Below, piece after piece: positions 23,989 to 35,241 of a stretch of 64,000 bases of DNA (position 1 is the first letter of the stretch; each line of letters opens with the position of its first letter). The notes beneath the pieces were generated by a model. The model saw only the letters and a list, made by a program, of their open reading frames with translations. It was not told the DNA's origin and searched no databases. The stretch covers positions 2,046,001 to 2,110,000 of the forward strand of contig NZ_CP121662.1 in assembly GCF_029714285.1 (NCBI RefSeq), given 5' to 3'. This DNA comes from Rhizobium sp. CB3090. Lineage in GTDB: Bacteria; Pseudomonadota; Alphaproteobacteria; Rhizobiales; Rhizobiaceae. The translations under genes and the position numbers were made by a program.

Positions 23989-25218
23989 TCATCCCTTGAG
24001 AGTCTTCACCTTGGTCAAATCGGGAAAAATCCGCATCCAGAGCAGCACGACCGCGATTGTGCCGATGCCGCCGACGATGCCGGTGAGAACCGGGCCAAGC
24101 GCGCTGGCGAGCATGCCGGATTCGAATTCGCCGAGCTGGTTGGACGTGCCGATGAACAGGGAATTCACGGCATTGACGCGGCCGCGCATATTGTCCGGCG
24201 TCAGGAGCTGCACCAACGAACTGCGCACGACGACGCTGACCGTATCCGACGCGCCGACGACAAGCAGCGCAGCGACGGAGAGGATGATGTTGGTCGACAG
24301 CGCGAAAATGACGGTCGCGATCCCGAAAACGAAAACCGCAAGCAGCATTTTCTTGCCGACATCCGTCTGCAGGGGCCGGCGCGCCAGCCAGATCGACATG
24401 ACCAAAGCACCGATTGCAGGTGCGGCGCGCAGAAGCCCGAGCCCCCATGGTCCGGCATGCAAGATATCGCGCGCGAACATCGGCAGCAGCGCCGTGGCGC
24501 CGCCGAGCAGCACGGCGAAGAGATCGAGCGAAATCGTGCCCATCATCACCGGCCTGCTCCGGATGAACGAGACGCCGGCGAAGACTGAACTTAGTGTTAC
24601 GGGCTCCCGCGACGACGACTGCTGTCGTTCGACGCGAATCGAAATGACATTGAGGCTCGCGATGACATACAGCACCGCCGACATCGCGAAAGGCGCGATC
24701 GGGCTGACGCCATAGAGCAGGCCGCCGAGCGACGGGCCAATGATGAAGGCGGTCTGCATCATCGACGTGGAGGTAGCGATCGCCATCTGCAACATCGACG
24801 GCGGCACGATATTCGGCAACAGAGCAGCCATGGTCGGGCGCTCAAAGGCGGTGGCGGCGCCCATGACGGCGACCGCAGCGAGGATGCCGGCCGGGCCGAT
24901 CCAGTGCTGCCAGACGGCGACGGCAAGCACCAGCGCCGTCAAGGCTTCGATCAATTGGCAGACAAGGCCGATGCGCCGGCGGTCGAACCGATCGGCAACA
25001 TGGCCGACGATGAAGGTCAGGATGACCATCGGCAAAAATTGGCAGAAGCCGACCAGGCCGAGAAAGAAGGCGCTATGCGTCTGATCGTAGATCATCCAGC
25101 CCATAGCGACGGTGACCGACTGGAAACCGATCGAGGAAAAGACGCGAGAGGCAGCGAAGGAACGATATCCGGGATGGCCGAGCACGCTGGCCCGGTCTTG
25201 GCTCTGCAGGGTGTCCAT
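23989..25218 (-). CDS. MFS exporter (EntS/MFS_3-like)
   Basis: A 409-residue protein with about 12 transmembrane helices. N-terminus DTLQSQDRASVLGHPGYRSFAASRVFSSIG, then GWMIYDQTHSAFFLG, and the MFS motif A-like GHVADRFDRRRI between helices 2 and 3. The sequence is of the MFS_3/EntS group, which exports siderophores or drugs. I chose the ATG at 25218; a longer frame from 25365 adds a non-membrane stretch and lies near the IS. The IS701-like element is inserted 142 bases upstream of this start and may carry or disrupt its promoter. Confidence 0.8.
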   Translation of the reverse strand: MDTLQSQDRASVLGHPGYRSFAASRVFSSIGFQSVTVAMGWMIYDQTHSAFFLGLVGFCQFLPMVILTFIVGHVADRFDRRRIGLVCQLIEALTALVLAVAVWQHWIGPAGILAAVAVMGAATAFERPTMAALLPNIVPPSMLQMAIATSTSMMQTAFIIGPSLGGLLYGVSPIAPFAMSAVLYVIASLNVISIRVERQQSSSREPVTLSSVFAGVSFIRSRPVMMGTISLDLFAVLLGGATALLPMFARDILHAGPWGLGLLRAAPAIGALVMSIWLARRPLQTDVGKKMLLAVFVFGIATVIFALSTNIILSVAALLVVGASDTVSVVVRSSLVQLLTPDNMRGRVNAVNSLFIGTSNQLGEFESGMLASALGPVLTGIVGGIGTIAVVLLWMRIFPDLTKVKTLKG

Positions 25219-25360
25219 ATGTCTTTCTTCGGCTCCGGACGTCACGCCCGGAGCAAGATTTATGAGCAATATGAAATGTCTATCGAGTTCCTGCTCTGCC
25301 CGAATGCCGCGCTTGTCAACCGCATTTTTGTTTCTGATCGGCAATTTGCCGGCAAGCACT

Positions 25361-26777
25361 AGCACTACTTTGGCAGATTAACCGGCCATTTACGATGATG
25401 GGCCATCTTGGGCACTTTCACAGGGGTGCGCGAGATGGCGGAACTGGATGTTGCACTGGCGGATTGGCTGAAGCCGTTTGTTGAGAAGCTCGGTCACAAG
25501 AAGCGGCGGCAGATGTGCCCGGTCTATATTTCGGGCCTTATCGGACCTGGTGATCGCAAGAGTATCGAGCCGATGGCGGAACGGCTTGCGCTTGATCGCT
25601 ACGACCGCCTGCATCATTTCATCTCGGATGGGATTTGGGATGCCGGTCCTCTTGAGGCGGAACTGGCGGTGCGGGCCGACAGGATTGTCGGGGCTTCAGA
25701 TGCTTTTCTGGTGATCGATGACACGGCTATTCCGAAGAAGGGCGACCATTCCGTTGGGGTCGCCCCGCAGTATGCGTCGATGCTCGGCAAGCGCGCCAAT
25801 TGCCAGACGCTAGTGTCGTTGACGCTGGCCCGCGACGAGGTTCCTGTTCCCGTTGGCCTGCGGCTGTTCCTGCCCGAGAGCTGGACTAGTGATCAGGATC
25901 GGATGGCGAAGGCCGGCATTCCCGAGGAGATGCGCCGATCCCGCACCAAACCGGAGATCGCGCTCGACGAGATCGATCGGCTGATGGCTGCAGGCGTGCG
26001 GTTTGGTACTGTCCTTGCCGACGCCGGCTATGGTCTGTCGGCTGCGTTTCGCCAGGGGCTCAGTGCACGCAATCTCACCTGGGCCGTCGGCATTCCCAAG
26101 CATCAGAAGGTTTATCCTCATGATGTCGCATTGATCTTTCCTGTCGCCGGCCATGGAAGACCGCGCAAGCATTCGATCCCCGATACGCTGTCGACCGCAG
26201 CCGAAGCGATCCTGGAAGGAGCGACCTGGAAGAAGGTCAGTTGGCGTCATGGCACCAAAGCTCGACTGACCGCACGCTTCGCGGCCCTACGCATTCGGAT
26301 TGCTGATGGCAACCCGCAACGCATCCTCGACAAGGGACAGCAGCACATGCCGGGCGAAGAAGCGTGGCTCGTTGGTGAATGGCGTTCAAACGACGAGCGC
26401 AAATATTATCTCTCCAATCTGCCGGCCGAGGCGACCTTGAAAGCTCTCGCGGCCGCCATCAAAGCAAGATGGGTCTGCGAGCAGGCCCATCAGCAGATGA
26501 AGGAAGAACTCGGCCTCGATCACTTTGAAGGCCGATCGTGGCAGGGCCTACACCGACACGCGTTGATGACGATGATTGCCTATGCCTTTCTTCAACATCA
26601 ACGCCTCAACAAGGCAAAGCGGGAAAAAAAGGAAGAGGCACGGTCCGCCTAAGCCGACACTGCCGGCCATCCGGCGCGCTGTGATAGCGCTCTCAAACCA
26701 CCATCCACCACAACGATGTCCTCACTGCCGTATCAGGTTCCAAATGACCCCAAATTCAATTCTGCCAAAGTAGTGCT
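25361..26777 (+). mobile_element. IS701-like insertion sequence
   Basis: A 1417-base element with perfect 17-base terminal inverted repeats: agcactactttggcaga at 25361-25377 and its complement at 26761-26777. It carries one transposase gene in the direction of the plus strand. No clean target duplication is seen: if the repeats begin three bases in, the flanks read ctag and ctaa, a near match to a YTAR target. It lies just after the stop codon of the B3/4 gene and upstream of the MFS gene. Confidence 0.85.
25435..26652 (+). CDS. IS701-like transposase (DDE)
   Basis: A 405-residue DDE transposase. The first Asp pair is in VIDDTAIPKKG and the second catalytic Asp in VLADAGYG. The catalytic Glu region near the end reads QMKEELGLDHFEGRSW, as in IS701/IS4-type enzymes. 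The ATG at 25435 was preferred to an upstream TTG at 25408. The reading frame ends KREKKEEARSA shortly after a run of seven A (26624-26630). In the +1 frame the sequence continues RKRHGPPKPTLPAIRRAV...PQRCPHC, a C-terminus familiar from intact relatives, so one extra A has probably cut the tail, or slippage restores it. Confidence 0.85.
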   Translation: MAELDVALADWLKPFVEKLGHKKRRQMCPVYISGLIGPGDRKSIEPMAERLALDRYDRLHHFISDGIWDAGPLEAELAVRADRIVGASDAFLVIDDTAIPKKGDHSVGVAPQYASMLGKRANCQTLVSLTLARDEVPVPVGLRLFLPESWTSDQDRMAKAGIPEEMRRSRTKPEIALDEIDRLMAAGVRFGTVLADAGYGLSAAFRQGLSARNLTWAVGIPKHQKVYPHDVALIFPVAGHGRPRKHSIPDTLSTAAEAILEGATWKKVSWRHGTKARLTARFAALRIRIADGNPQRILDKGQQHMPGEEAWLVGEWRSNDERKYYLSNLPAEATLKALAAAIKARWVCEQAHQQMKEELGLDHFEGRSWQGLHRHALMTMIAYAFLQHQRLNKAKREKKEEARSA

Positions 26778-26782
26778 AAGAT

Positions 26783-27475
26783 CTACAGATCAAATCGCGG
26801 TGAAGAGCAACTGAGCACCTTGGTCTTGGCCTGAGCGGACCAAACGGTGGCAAGTTCAGCGGCCAGGGCCGCGATCAATTTCGGCACATCACCGCTGGCC
26901 GCCTCGTGCATGGCTTCGGCGACGACCAGCACGGATCGCGTATCCTCACGAACGGCGGAGAGACCGCTTTGACGGTTGGTCCAGCGCCGCGCATGCGCCC
27001 GGCCGGCACCATCGGCAAAGATCACCTCGCGCGGCTCCGGATGCTCCGTTTCGCCGGCGAAGGTCAGATAGGTCTCTTTGCCGGTCGCGTGCCTGACTTC
27101 GAGCTCGCCGGAAATTTTCGCAAGATCGAAGACGGCGACAGGAATGGCGAAAGCGATCGAGATGGCGTTGCAGAGATCGACGAGCGGATGCAGTTGCGGC
27201 AGCGATTTTTCCTGGCGGAAGCGCCTGAGCAAAGCTTCGGAGGCGCAGCGATATTGCGTCGGCTTCAGCCCCATTTTCGAGAAGGTGCGCCGCCAGGCTT
27301 GGATCTCGGGCATTTCACCTTCCGAACTGCTCTCCAGCCGTTCTTCGGCTATCGCATGAAACGTCGCAAGACGATCAGTAACGGCAACATCCGCGGTGAT
27401 CCCGTCCACCAAGAGGACGCCGGGGACCAGTTCGGGGAATTCGCTCCACATTTCATTCGAATGGCGAAAATACAT
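26783..27475 (-). CDS. Stand-alone B3/B4 tRNA-binding-domain protein
   Basis: A 230-residue protein composed of the B3/4 domain known from the phenylalanyl-tRNA synthetase beta chain: MGLKPTQYRCASEALLRR near 72-89, LPQLHPLVDLCNAISIAFAIPVAVFDL near 95-121 and a late FADGAGRAHARRWTNRQS. Free-standing copies are thought to edit or bind aminoacyl-tRNA; the exact substrate is not certain. The ATG at 27475 was chosen since the upstream part is not domain-like. It follows the AraC and GST genes on the same strand. The IS ends five bases after its stop codon. Confidence 0.8.
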   Translation of the reverse strand: MYFRHSNEMWSEFPELVPGVLLVDGITADVAVTDRLATFHAIAEERLESSSEGEMPEIQAWRRTFSKMGLKPTQYRCASEALLRRFRQEKSLPQLHPLVDLCNAISIAFAIPVAVFDLAKISGELEVRHATGKETYLTFAGETEHPEPREVIFADGAGRAHARRWTNRQSGLSAVREDTRSVLVVAEAMHEAASGDVPKLIAALAAELATVWSAQAKTKVLSCSSPRFDL

Positions 27476-27560
27476 GGCTTTTCCTTCTGCACAATCCTGA
27501 TTTGGAGCCGAAGAAAACCTCGAAGCCGGCGGCCGGTCTTGAACGAAATTGCAGATGCTT

Positions 27561-28370
27561 TCAGCGCTTGGTGTCGGCATAGACGCGCGGCGACACACCG
27601 AAATTGCGCACGAAGATCCGTGTCATGTGGCTTTGATCGGCAAAGCCACTGGCAAACGCCGCTTCAGCCAGCGACATACCCCCGGCAATCAGCCGCCGCG
27701 CTCGAAGGATGCGACGCTGAAGCAGGTAGGCGTGCGGTGTCAGCCCAGTTGCCTTGGCAAAACCGCGCAGGAGCTGGAAACGGCTGAGCCCGCTTGCCTC
27801 CGCGAGATCGGCCAGCGTTATCGATGCTGCCGGATCGTCATCGATGAGGTCGCGGGCGCGTATGATCGCGGCGGGAGCATTGGTACCCTCATCCGCTTGC
27901 CGCTGCTCGCGCATCGCGTCCGCAACAAGTGATAACAACAGTCCATCTCGCTGCAGCGCTGCGTCCAGGCCGTCATGGCTGGTCACCGTCGAAAACAGTG
28001 CCTTGAATCGCGCCGCGGTTTGTCCGTTTCGAATGACAGGTGAAGGAAGCTCCTTCGCGCCGAAGGCACCTTCACCGACGTCGTCCAGAAGATCTGCCAT
28101 CAGCCGCGGATCGAAATAGAGCATTGACCAGGCCCGGCTCTCGCCAACCGGCATGCCGTCATGCACCTCATTCGGATTGAGGGTGATGACATCGCCGGCT
28201 TCAGCCCGCACCACGCCGCGCCCGCTCAGCGATACCTGCGCGCCGCGCTCGATGACACCGATGCCGAACTGATCATGCGTATGCTTGGGAAAGCTGTGTC
28301 CCGTCTCCGCCGCCACGGCTTCGATGCCGGCAATGGACGAGCGAAACATCCTGAACTGGCCAGGCTTCAT
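27561..28370 (-). CDS. AraC family transcriptional regulator
   Basis: A 269-residue regulator with an N-terminal cupin (FPKHTHDQFGIGVIERGAQ, GDVITLNPNEVHDG) that senses a small molecule and a C-terminal AraC double helix-turn-helix: ITLADLAEASGLSRFQLLRGFAKATGLTPHAYLLQRRI, then GMSLAEAAFASGFADQSHMTRIFVRNFGVSPRVY. The ATG at 28370 overlaps the GST stop codon (ATGA), so the two are coupled. The downstream B3/4 gene may be in the same transcript. Its ligand and targets are unknown. Confidence 0.85.
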   Translation of the reverse strand: MKPGQFRMFRSSIAGIEAVAAETGHSFPKHTHDQFGIGVIERGAQVSLSGRGVVRAEAGDVITLNPNEVHDGMPVGESRAWSMLYFDPRLMADLLDDVGEGAFGAKELPSPVIRNGQTAARFKALFSTVTSHDGLDAALQRDGLLLSLVADAMREQRQADEGTNAPAAIIRARDLIDDDPAASITLADLAEASGLSRFQLLRGFAKATGLTPHAYLLQRRILRARRLIAGGMSLAEAAFASGFADQSHMTRIFVRNFGVSPRVYADTKR

Positions 28371-29023
28371 GCGTGTCGCTCTTGCAGTTTGCTGAAATCC
28401 GTCATCCCGACACTGGGCCGGGCAGCGATATGCGCCCACCAGGATTCCAGATTCGGATGATGCCCGATCATCTCTCGTCCCTCAGGCGTCATAAGAAAAT
28501 AGTCGAACATCGGCGCCACATAGAGATCGGCAAGCGTCAGCTCCGGGCCGCAAAACCAGGGAGCGTCGCCGATCAGATCGGAAAGGGCGGCAAGGCTGAT
28601 TGCGGCCTTGGACAGGCTGGCGGCAATCCGCTCTTCGTCGGCGGCAATACCCGTTGCCGGCTTCGAGACCCGTTCGACATAAATGCCCCACACCAGATGA
28701 GGATAGAGATATCCGTCGGCAATGCTGACGATCTGGTTCATCCGCGCCCACCGCCGAGGCGCAACAGGCTGCAGGCGCGGCCCGTCGAATGCCTCATCGA
28801 CATAGCGTGTAATTGCAGCCGTCTCATAGAGCCGAAAATCATCGTGCTCGAAGGCCGGAATCCGGCCGAATGGATGCCGCTCCAGATAGGACGCCGACGG
28901 CCCGCCCTCAGCAAAAATGTCGATCGGCACCCTCTTGTGCTCGACGCCTTTCTCAAGCAGCGCCAGTCGCGCAATTCGCACATAAACACTATAGTCTGCG
29001 CCAAAGAGGCAAGGCTTTTCCAT
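28367..29023 (-). CDS. Glutathione S-transferase family protein
   Basis: A 218-residue soluble protein. Thioredoxin-like N-domain MEKPCLFGADYSVYVRIARLALLEKGVEHKRVPID with the cis-Pro motif FGRIPAF, and an all-helical C-domain (RYVDEAFDG, LSDLIGDAPWFCGPELTLADLYVAPMFDYF). A Ser/Tyr at residue 9-11 is a candidate for the glutathione-activating residue. The reaction (conjugation, peroxide reduction or isomerisation) cannot be told. First gene of a GST-araC-B3/4 row. Confidence 0.85.
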   Translation of the reverse strand: MEKPCLFGADYSVYVRIARLALLEKGVEHKRVPIDIFAEGGPSASYLERHPFGRIPAFEHDDFRLYETAAITRYVDEAFDGPRLQPVAPRRWARMNQIVSIADGYLYPHLVWGIYVERVSKPATGIAADEERIAASLSKAAISLAALSDLIGDAPWFCGPELTLADLYVAPMFDYFLMTPEGREMIGHHPNLESWWAHIAARPSVGMTDFSKLQERHA

Positions 29024-29169
29024 GTCTCAACGCCACCATTCCATTCATCAGCCGACATCTTTTCGAAGTCGGCCGCCGCGGTCAATGGTGACACGATGGG
29101 CCAAATCTTCCATCTACCCGGTCAGCCGCCGCTGACCGGGTTTCGACAGTGGCAAGATCGCCCCCAACA

Positions 29170-29463
29170 CTATCCTAAGGACGCGATGATTTCGCGATAA
29201 GCCGCCTCGGGAAAAGCCTTCAGCGTACGCGAGCGCACGTTGCCGCCCATCCCAAGCGTCAAGGCGAAGCGCGCCATCACCGCGTCATCGGGCGCCTCGC
29301 AGACGGCGACCATGTCGTAATCGCCCATGGTCAGGAAAAACTGCTTGAACGAACCGCCCATCTCCTGCAACTGCTTCTTGGCGGCGTCCAGTCGTCGCGG
29401 CGATTCCTTCACGCCACGCACACCCTGTTCGGTCCAATTGAGCAGAACGATATAAGTGGTCAT
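29170..29463 (-). CDS. GYD-domain protein
   Basis: A 97-residue alpha-beta protein: MTTYIVLLNWTEQGVRGVKESPRRLDAAKKQLQEMGGSFKQFFLTMGDYDMVAVCEAPDDAVMARF, which contains the GDYD motif of the GYD family, followed by LGMGGNVRSRTLKAF. Members are small ferredoxin-like folded proteins of unknown role. It has its own ribosome site (GGAGGTGTGAG) and lies alone, with 146 bases to the GST gene and 256 to the next gene. Confidence 0.85.
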   Translation of the reverse strand: MTTYIVLLNWTEQGVRGVKESPRRLDAAKKQLQEMGGSFKQFFLTMGDYDMVAVCEAPDDAVMARFALTLGMGGNVRSRTLKAFPEAAYREIIASLG

Positions 29464-29719
29464 CTCACACCTCCTCCGCTGCGTCGCGCGTCCCTTGAGA
29501 CGAGCAGGCAGATGACGCAGTAACGGTTTGGTTCACACGTAAGCCGCTCGGAAAACCATCTTGGTTTTCGGAATTACGCGCCGCCTCCCCGGTGTTTCGG
29601 GCCCCGTCCAGTCAATGCAGGTCGCGCCAAATAACCATAGGCTTATCACCTGATGGCGGCAATAAACCTAATCCCCATTCATTCGGGTGACGAGATAGTG
29701 GGATCGCAGGCGAGGCACA

Positions 29720-30685
29720 TCATCTATCTGATGTCTCGGCCGCGAAGGCGCCTTGGGTGTTGGCGGCAACAACGGCCGCCGGCAAGGGTGTGCCGCGTTT
29801 GCGCTCGCGCGCCAGCGTCAGCAGGCCAGAGAAGATGATGAGGACGATGCCGAGCGCCATCGCAAGGTCGATGCTGTCATTGAACAGCAGATAGCCGAAG
29901 CCGATCGCCCAAATCATTTGGCTGTATTGCGGCGGCGCGACGAGATTGGCCGGCGCCAACTGCGCTGCTCTCATCAGCAGAACGGTACCGGCGGCGCCGA
30001 GAAGACCGTAGCTCGCGAGGAATATCCATTGCCATGCCGCTGGCCACGTCATCTCCTGCAGCATCAGCAATCCACTCACGATGAGCGTGCCGAACAACAC
30101 CGCACCATAAAGCGAGATGCGCTTCTCCTTCGAGCCGAGCGCGCGATTGATGACGATCGAGACGGCCCCGCTCAAGCCGCCGATCGCCGCGCAGAGATGG
30201 CCGATCGAAAGCTCGCGAAAGCCTGGCCGCAGCACGACAAGTACGCCGACGAAGCCGAGGACGACCGCCGTCCAACGCTGCCAGCGCACATCTTCCTTGA
30301 GGAAGACCACGGAAAGAATAGTGACGAAGGAAGGCAGCAGGAACAGGAGCGCGAAAGCCTCTGCCATTGTCAGCTTGGTGAAAGCTGCGATCGAACATAT
30401 GGTGCCGATCGCGCCACAAACGAAGCGCAGCATCCACAACGGCCGGTTCGTCGTCTTGACGATATCCAGCCAATCATCTCCTCGCCTCTTCAGGAACGGA
30501 ATGGCCACGAAGCCAAACAGCGAGCCGATGAAGGCCACCTGATAGGACGGCAGCGTCCCATGCAATAGCTTGATCGACGCGTCACTGAACGCGTAAACGG
30601 CATAGGATGCGAATGCCACAAGGACGCCACGCAGCGTTGAATGGCCAGCGGCCATGGAATTGGAATCGGCGGTGATGGATGTCAT
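29720..30685 (-). CDS. EamA/DMT family transporter
   Basis: A 321-residue inner-membrane protein with ten hydrophobic helices in two EamA halves. RGVLVAFASYAVYAFSDASIKLLHG opens the first half; the second contains GGLSGAVSIVINRALGSKEKR. DMT transporters of this type export amino acids or metabolites; the substrate is not readable. I took the ATG at 30685, six codons after a first ATG, because it has the better ribosome context. The C-terminal tail is cytoplasmic and basic. Confidence 0.8.
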   Translation of the reverse strand: MTSITADSNSMAAGHSTLRGVLVAFASYAVYAFSDASIKLLHGTLPSYQVAFIGSLFGFVAIPFLKRRGDDWLDIVKTTNRPLWMLRFVCGAIGTICSIAAFTKLTMAEAFALLFLLPSFVTILSVVFLKEDVRWQRWTAVVLGFVGVLVVLRPGFRELSIGHLCAAIGGLSGAVSIVINRALGSKEKRISLYGAVLFGTLIVSGLLMLQEMTWPAAWQWIFLASYGLLGAAGTVLLMRAAQLAPANLVAPPQYSQMIWAIGFGYLLFNDSIDLAMALGIVLIIFSGLLTLARERKRGTPLPAAVVAANTQGAFAAETSDR

Positions 30686-30819
30686 TGGAGTTGTGCGATG
30701 CAAAGGGAGGATATTGAATCAGATAGAGACAGTGAATTGTATGATGAAATGAGCCGAATTTCGATCGGGCATGGGAATAAACTATTGTTTCAAATGCGTT
30801 AGATATGCGCCTCGTTGGA

Positions 30820-32364
30820 TTAGTTCGTTGGAAGATTGAGACTCTTCCATTGATCCTGCGGAATTGAGCCGCCAAGGCGATACGCAAAGGAAGTCACCTT
30901 CATAGCCGCAGCATCGACGCCGCATTTTACACCCACATAGTAATAGCCATCCGAAGTTCGATATACAGCCTTGTCTGTCTCTATGTTCCGGTTTGCATTT
31001 CGGCTGCCGGAAACACTCGGTAGGCCGAAACGAAGCACATGTAGGCCGGCAGCATTAAGTTGAGCGGCACCCTCGGCGTTGCAAAGCTGGCTCATCCGCA
31101 TCTGTACGGGAAGCTCCCTCCATTGCGCCATGAAGCCTTTTGGTAATCGAGCAAGCTCCTTCGCTGAATAAAATTGCTTAGCTTGAATAAATGGTGCTGC
31201 AGGAGCACTCACCCCTCTGAATCCCGCAACTGCTGTCTTTTGGCCTTCTTCCACGGGCCTAGAAGGGCGCATGGTAGAGGTCTGCTGCTGCTGAGGTGTT
31301 GGCTCAACAACCAATCCCGTCCCGCCCGGTTCGCTCGCGTTCACGGGAACATCCTTCTGGGCAGCTTGAGGCTGCTGGGAAGCCGTGATGCCCGGTATAG
31401 CGACCTTTGGAGTGTCACCGTCGGGAATAGCCTTGGTTTCTGCTTGAGCTCCCGCAGCCTTCTGATCAGGCGGCGGTTTATCCGGTTGATTGATTTTAGT
31501 TTCTGATGGTGAGTCTGTCGCAAGCAGTTCCGGTCGCGACATCGACGCCGTATTGTCTGACGGGTCGGAGTTCGACGAAGCTGCGCTTGACTGATTGGGC
31601 TTATCTTCAGATTCAGCTTTTGCCGTTGAGGTTAAATTTTGTGTTTGAGAATCCGAATCGGTTTCAGGGGATATCGAATCCGCCCGCTGCAAGGTTGTGT
31701 CATTTTCCGCTGCTTGTTCGGCGGCAGATGACACGTTGTTATCCGCGGTCGCCGATGTTGTGGCCTCCTCCAAGGAGCGGCTATCTTTTACTTTAGGAGA
31801 CAGAGTAGCGTTTTTCACGGTGGGCGCATCTGCTTCCTTCGATGATGAGGAAGCCTCCTTGCTCGGCTCTTCTTCTTTGGAATTAGCTGGTGGCGAAGTC
31901 GGATCGTCGGTTGCCGGATTGGCTTTAAGACTCGAGGATTGCGGGTCCGCAGGTTTTTCCGTAACAGAAGCCTGTTTCTCCGATTTTGGGCCATCTTTGT
32001 CATTCGCCTCGTCAGCGGATGGCTTTGCATTGTCGGCCTTTGCGCCGCCCTTTATCTGCACATCTGTATCTGACTTCGCTTGCTCGGCTGGCTGCTTGGC
32101 TTCGGCCATTTGCTGTTGCGGCTTCTCATCAGGTTTAGGCGTCGGCAAACGGCCGGATCGCTCCTCTGGCTTCGCAGCGTTTTGTGCCTGCTCCTTGGGT
32201 TGCGGCACCATCTCGACATTGATGCTGTCTTCCGGCTGCGGTATCGGCACGGCCACCACCGGCAGCAGGAAAAGCGCAGCGAACAACAGGATATGCAGCA
32301 GGATGGAAGGGATCAGTCCCCATCGACGCTCATCCTGCTTCCGCTGTTCGGCGACGCGCTCCAT
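30820..32364 (-). CDS. DUF930 protein with long low-complexity linker
   Basis: A 514-residue protein. Residues 17-37 are one transmembrane helix (IPSILLHILLFAALFLLPVVAV) after a basic cytoplasmic N-terminus, as in TonB-like proteins. Residues about 50-370 are a low-complexity Lys/Ser/Pro/Gln linker (PKEQAQNAAKPEERS...). The last 125 residues, starting ELARLPKGFMAQWRELPVQ, form a DUF930 domain (Gly-Leu-rich, with CNAEGAAQLNAAG). The layout suggests a periplasm-spanning anchor. Function unknown. Confidence 0.75.
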   Translation of the reverse strand: MERVAEQRKQDERRWGLIPSILLHILLFAALFLLPVVAVPIPQPEDSINVEMVPQPKEQAQNAAKPEERSGRLPTPKPDEKPQQQMAEAKQPAEQAKSDTDVQIKGGAKADNAKPSADEANDKDGPKSEKQASVTEKPADPQSSSLKANPATDDPTSPPANSKEEEPSKEASSSSKEADAPTVKNATLSPKVKDSRSLEEATTSATADNNVSSAAEQAAENDTTLQRADSISPETDSDSQTQNLTSTAKAESEDKPNQSSAASSNSDPSDNTASMSRPELLATDSPSETKINQPDKPPPDQKAAGAQAETKAIPDGDTPKVAIPGITASQQPQAAQKDVPVNASEPGGTGLVVEPTPQQQQTSTMRPSRPVEEGQKTAVAGFRGVSAPAAPFIQAKQFYSAKELARLPKGFMAQWRELPVQMRMSQLCNAEGAAQLNAAGLHVLRFGLPSVSGSRNANRNIETDKAVYRTSDGYYYVGVKCGVDAAAMKVTSFAYRLGGSIPQDQWKSLNLPTN

Positions 32365-32733
32365 CGGTCAGCGGCCGCAAGGCTGACGACGCAGGGCAGA
32401 CGGAGAAGCGCTCGACAATTTCATCCAAACCCTTACCGAACAAATGACATCCCACGATGCCTGGATTCCCGACATATGGTGTTAAACATCAAGGCTAGAA
32501 AGAGGCAGCCCGGAAATTGCAGACCGTCAATCTGACCACAGCTCCGCAATGCCCGGAAAACAAACCTGCATGATTCCAGGCAAAATCGCAGGAAGACCCT
32601 CGCCAACACGCTAACATACAACGCGGCCCTTTTAGAAGAACGCGTCGGAAAACCGGTCGTGCCGGCATCTTCAAAACTAAAAACCCGGCTCGCTTCCACG
32701 AACCGGGTTCTGATTTCATAACAGCGCAACGGC
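32365..32733. other. rpoD 3' region
   Basis: No gene is supported. It holds the rpoD terminator near its right end and otherwise non-coding bases. An antisense frame at 32433-32729 has no protein-like features. Confidence 0.5.
32676..32709 (-). terminator. rpoD terminator
   Basis: On the minus strand the arms aacccgg and ccgggtt close a 14-base loop, and the next bases are a T-tract (ttttag). It lies 25 bases after the rpoD stop codon. Confidence 0.75.
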
Positions 32734-34794
<2,061 letters not shown>

Positions 34795-35241
34795 CTCTAT
34801 ATCGTCGCTTTCCCTGACGCTTAAAACTTACTCGCGGTGAATGACCGCTCTGGCCCGGCACGTCTCGCGCCAGACTCGAATCACCAACAAACACCTAACG
34901 GAATGACCTTTAATGCCTGATTAACCACGATCACCGGCTCCGGGCTGCAAAGCTGGATTGCGTTTGGAATTCCGGCCATGGTATGTGTGATCCGCCTGAC
35001 CCAGTTCACCGTTTTTCCGAAGGACAAACGGTGATTCCTACAATTTTTGCTCTCGTCAAGCTTTTCCAGCAAAAAAGCCTGTTAAAATCGTGAAAAAGCC
35101 TTATCCACAGGCCCAACACGCCCACAAACAATTGCATCCCGTATTTAGGAAGTCCCCGCGCGATGACAAGGGCAGGTCCATGAAACCGTCAGCATTTCCG
35201 CAGTTGGCGGTAATGCTGACGTGATCGGGCCACTAATTTGC
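34795..35241. other. rpoD upstream region with one DnaA-box-like site
   Basis: No gene. 35101-35109 reads ttatccaca, a match to the DnaA-box consensus TTATNCACA. It may be coincidence. The promoter(s) of rpoD should lie here; I do not assign them from sequence. Confidence 0.35.

Noticed and set aside
26624..26631. Classical -1 A AAA AAG frameshift in the transposase
   Set aside because: The heptamer is present in the zero frame, but the frame with the conserved tail is +1, not -1. So -1 slippage would not give the long product.
35101..35109. Replication origin at the DnaA-box-like site
   Set aside because: A single 9-base match without a cluster of boxes, AT-rich unwinding stretch or neighbouring origin genes is not enough.
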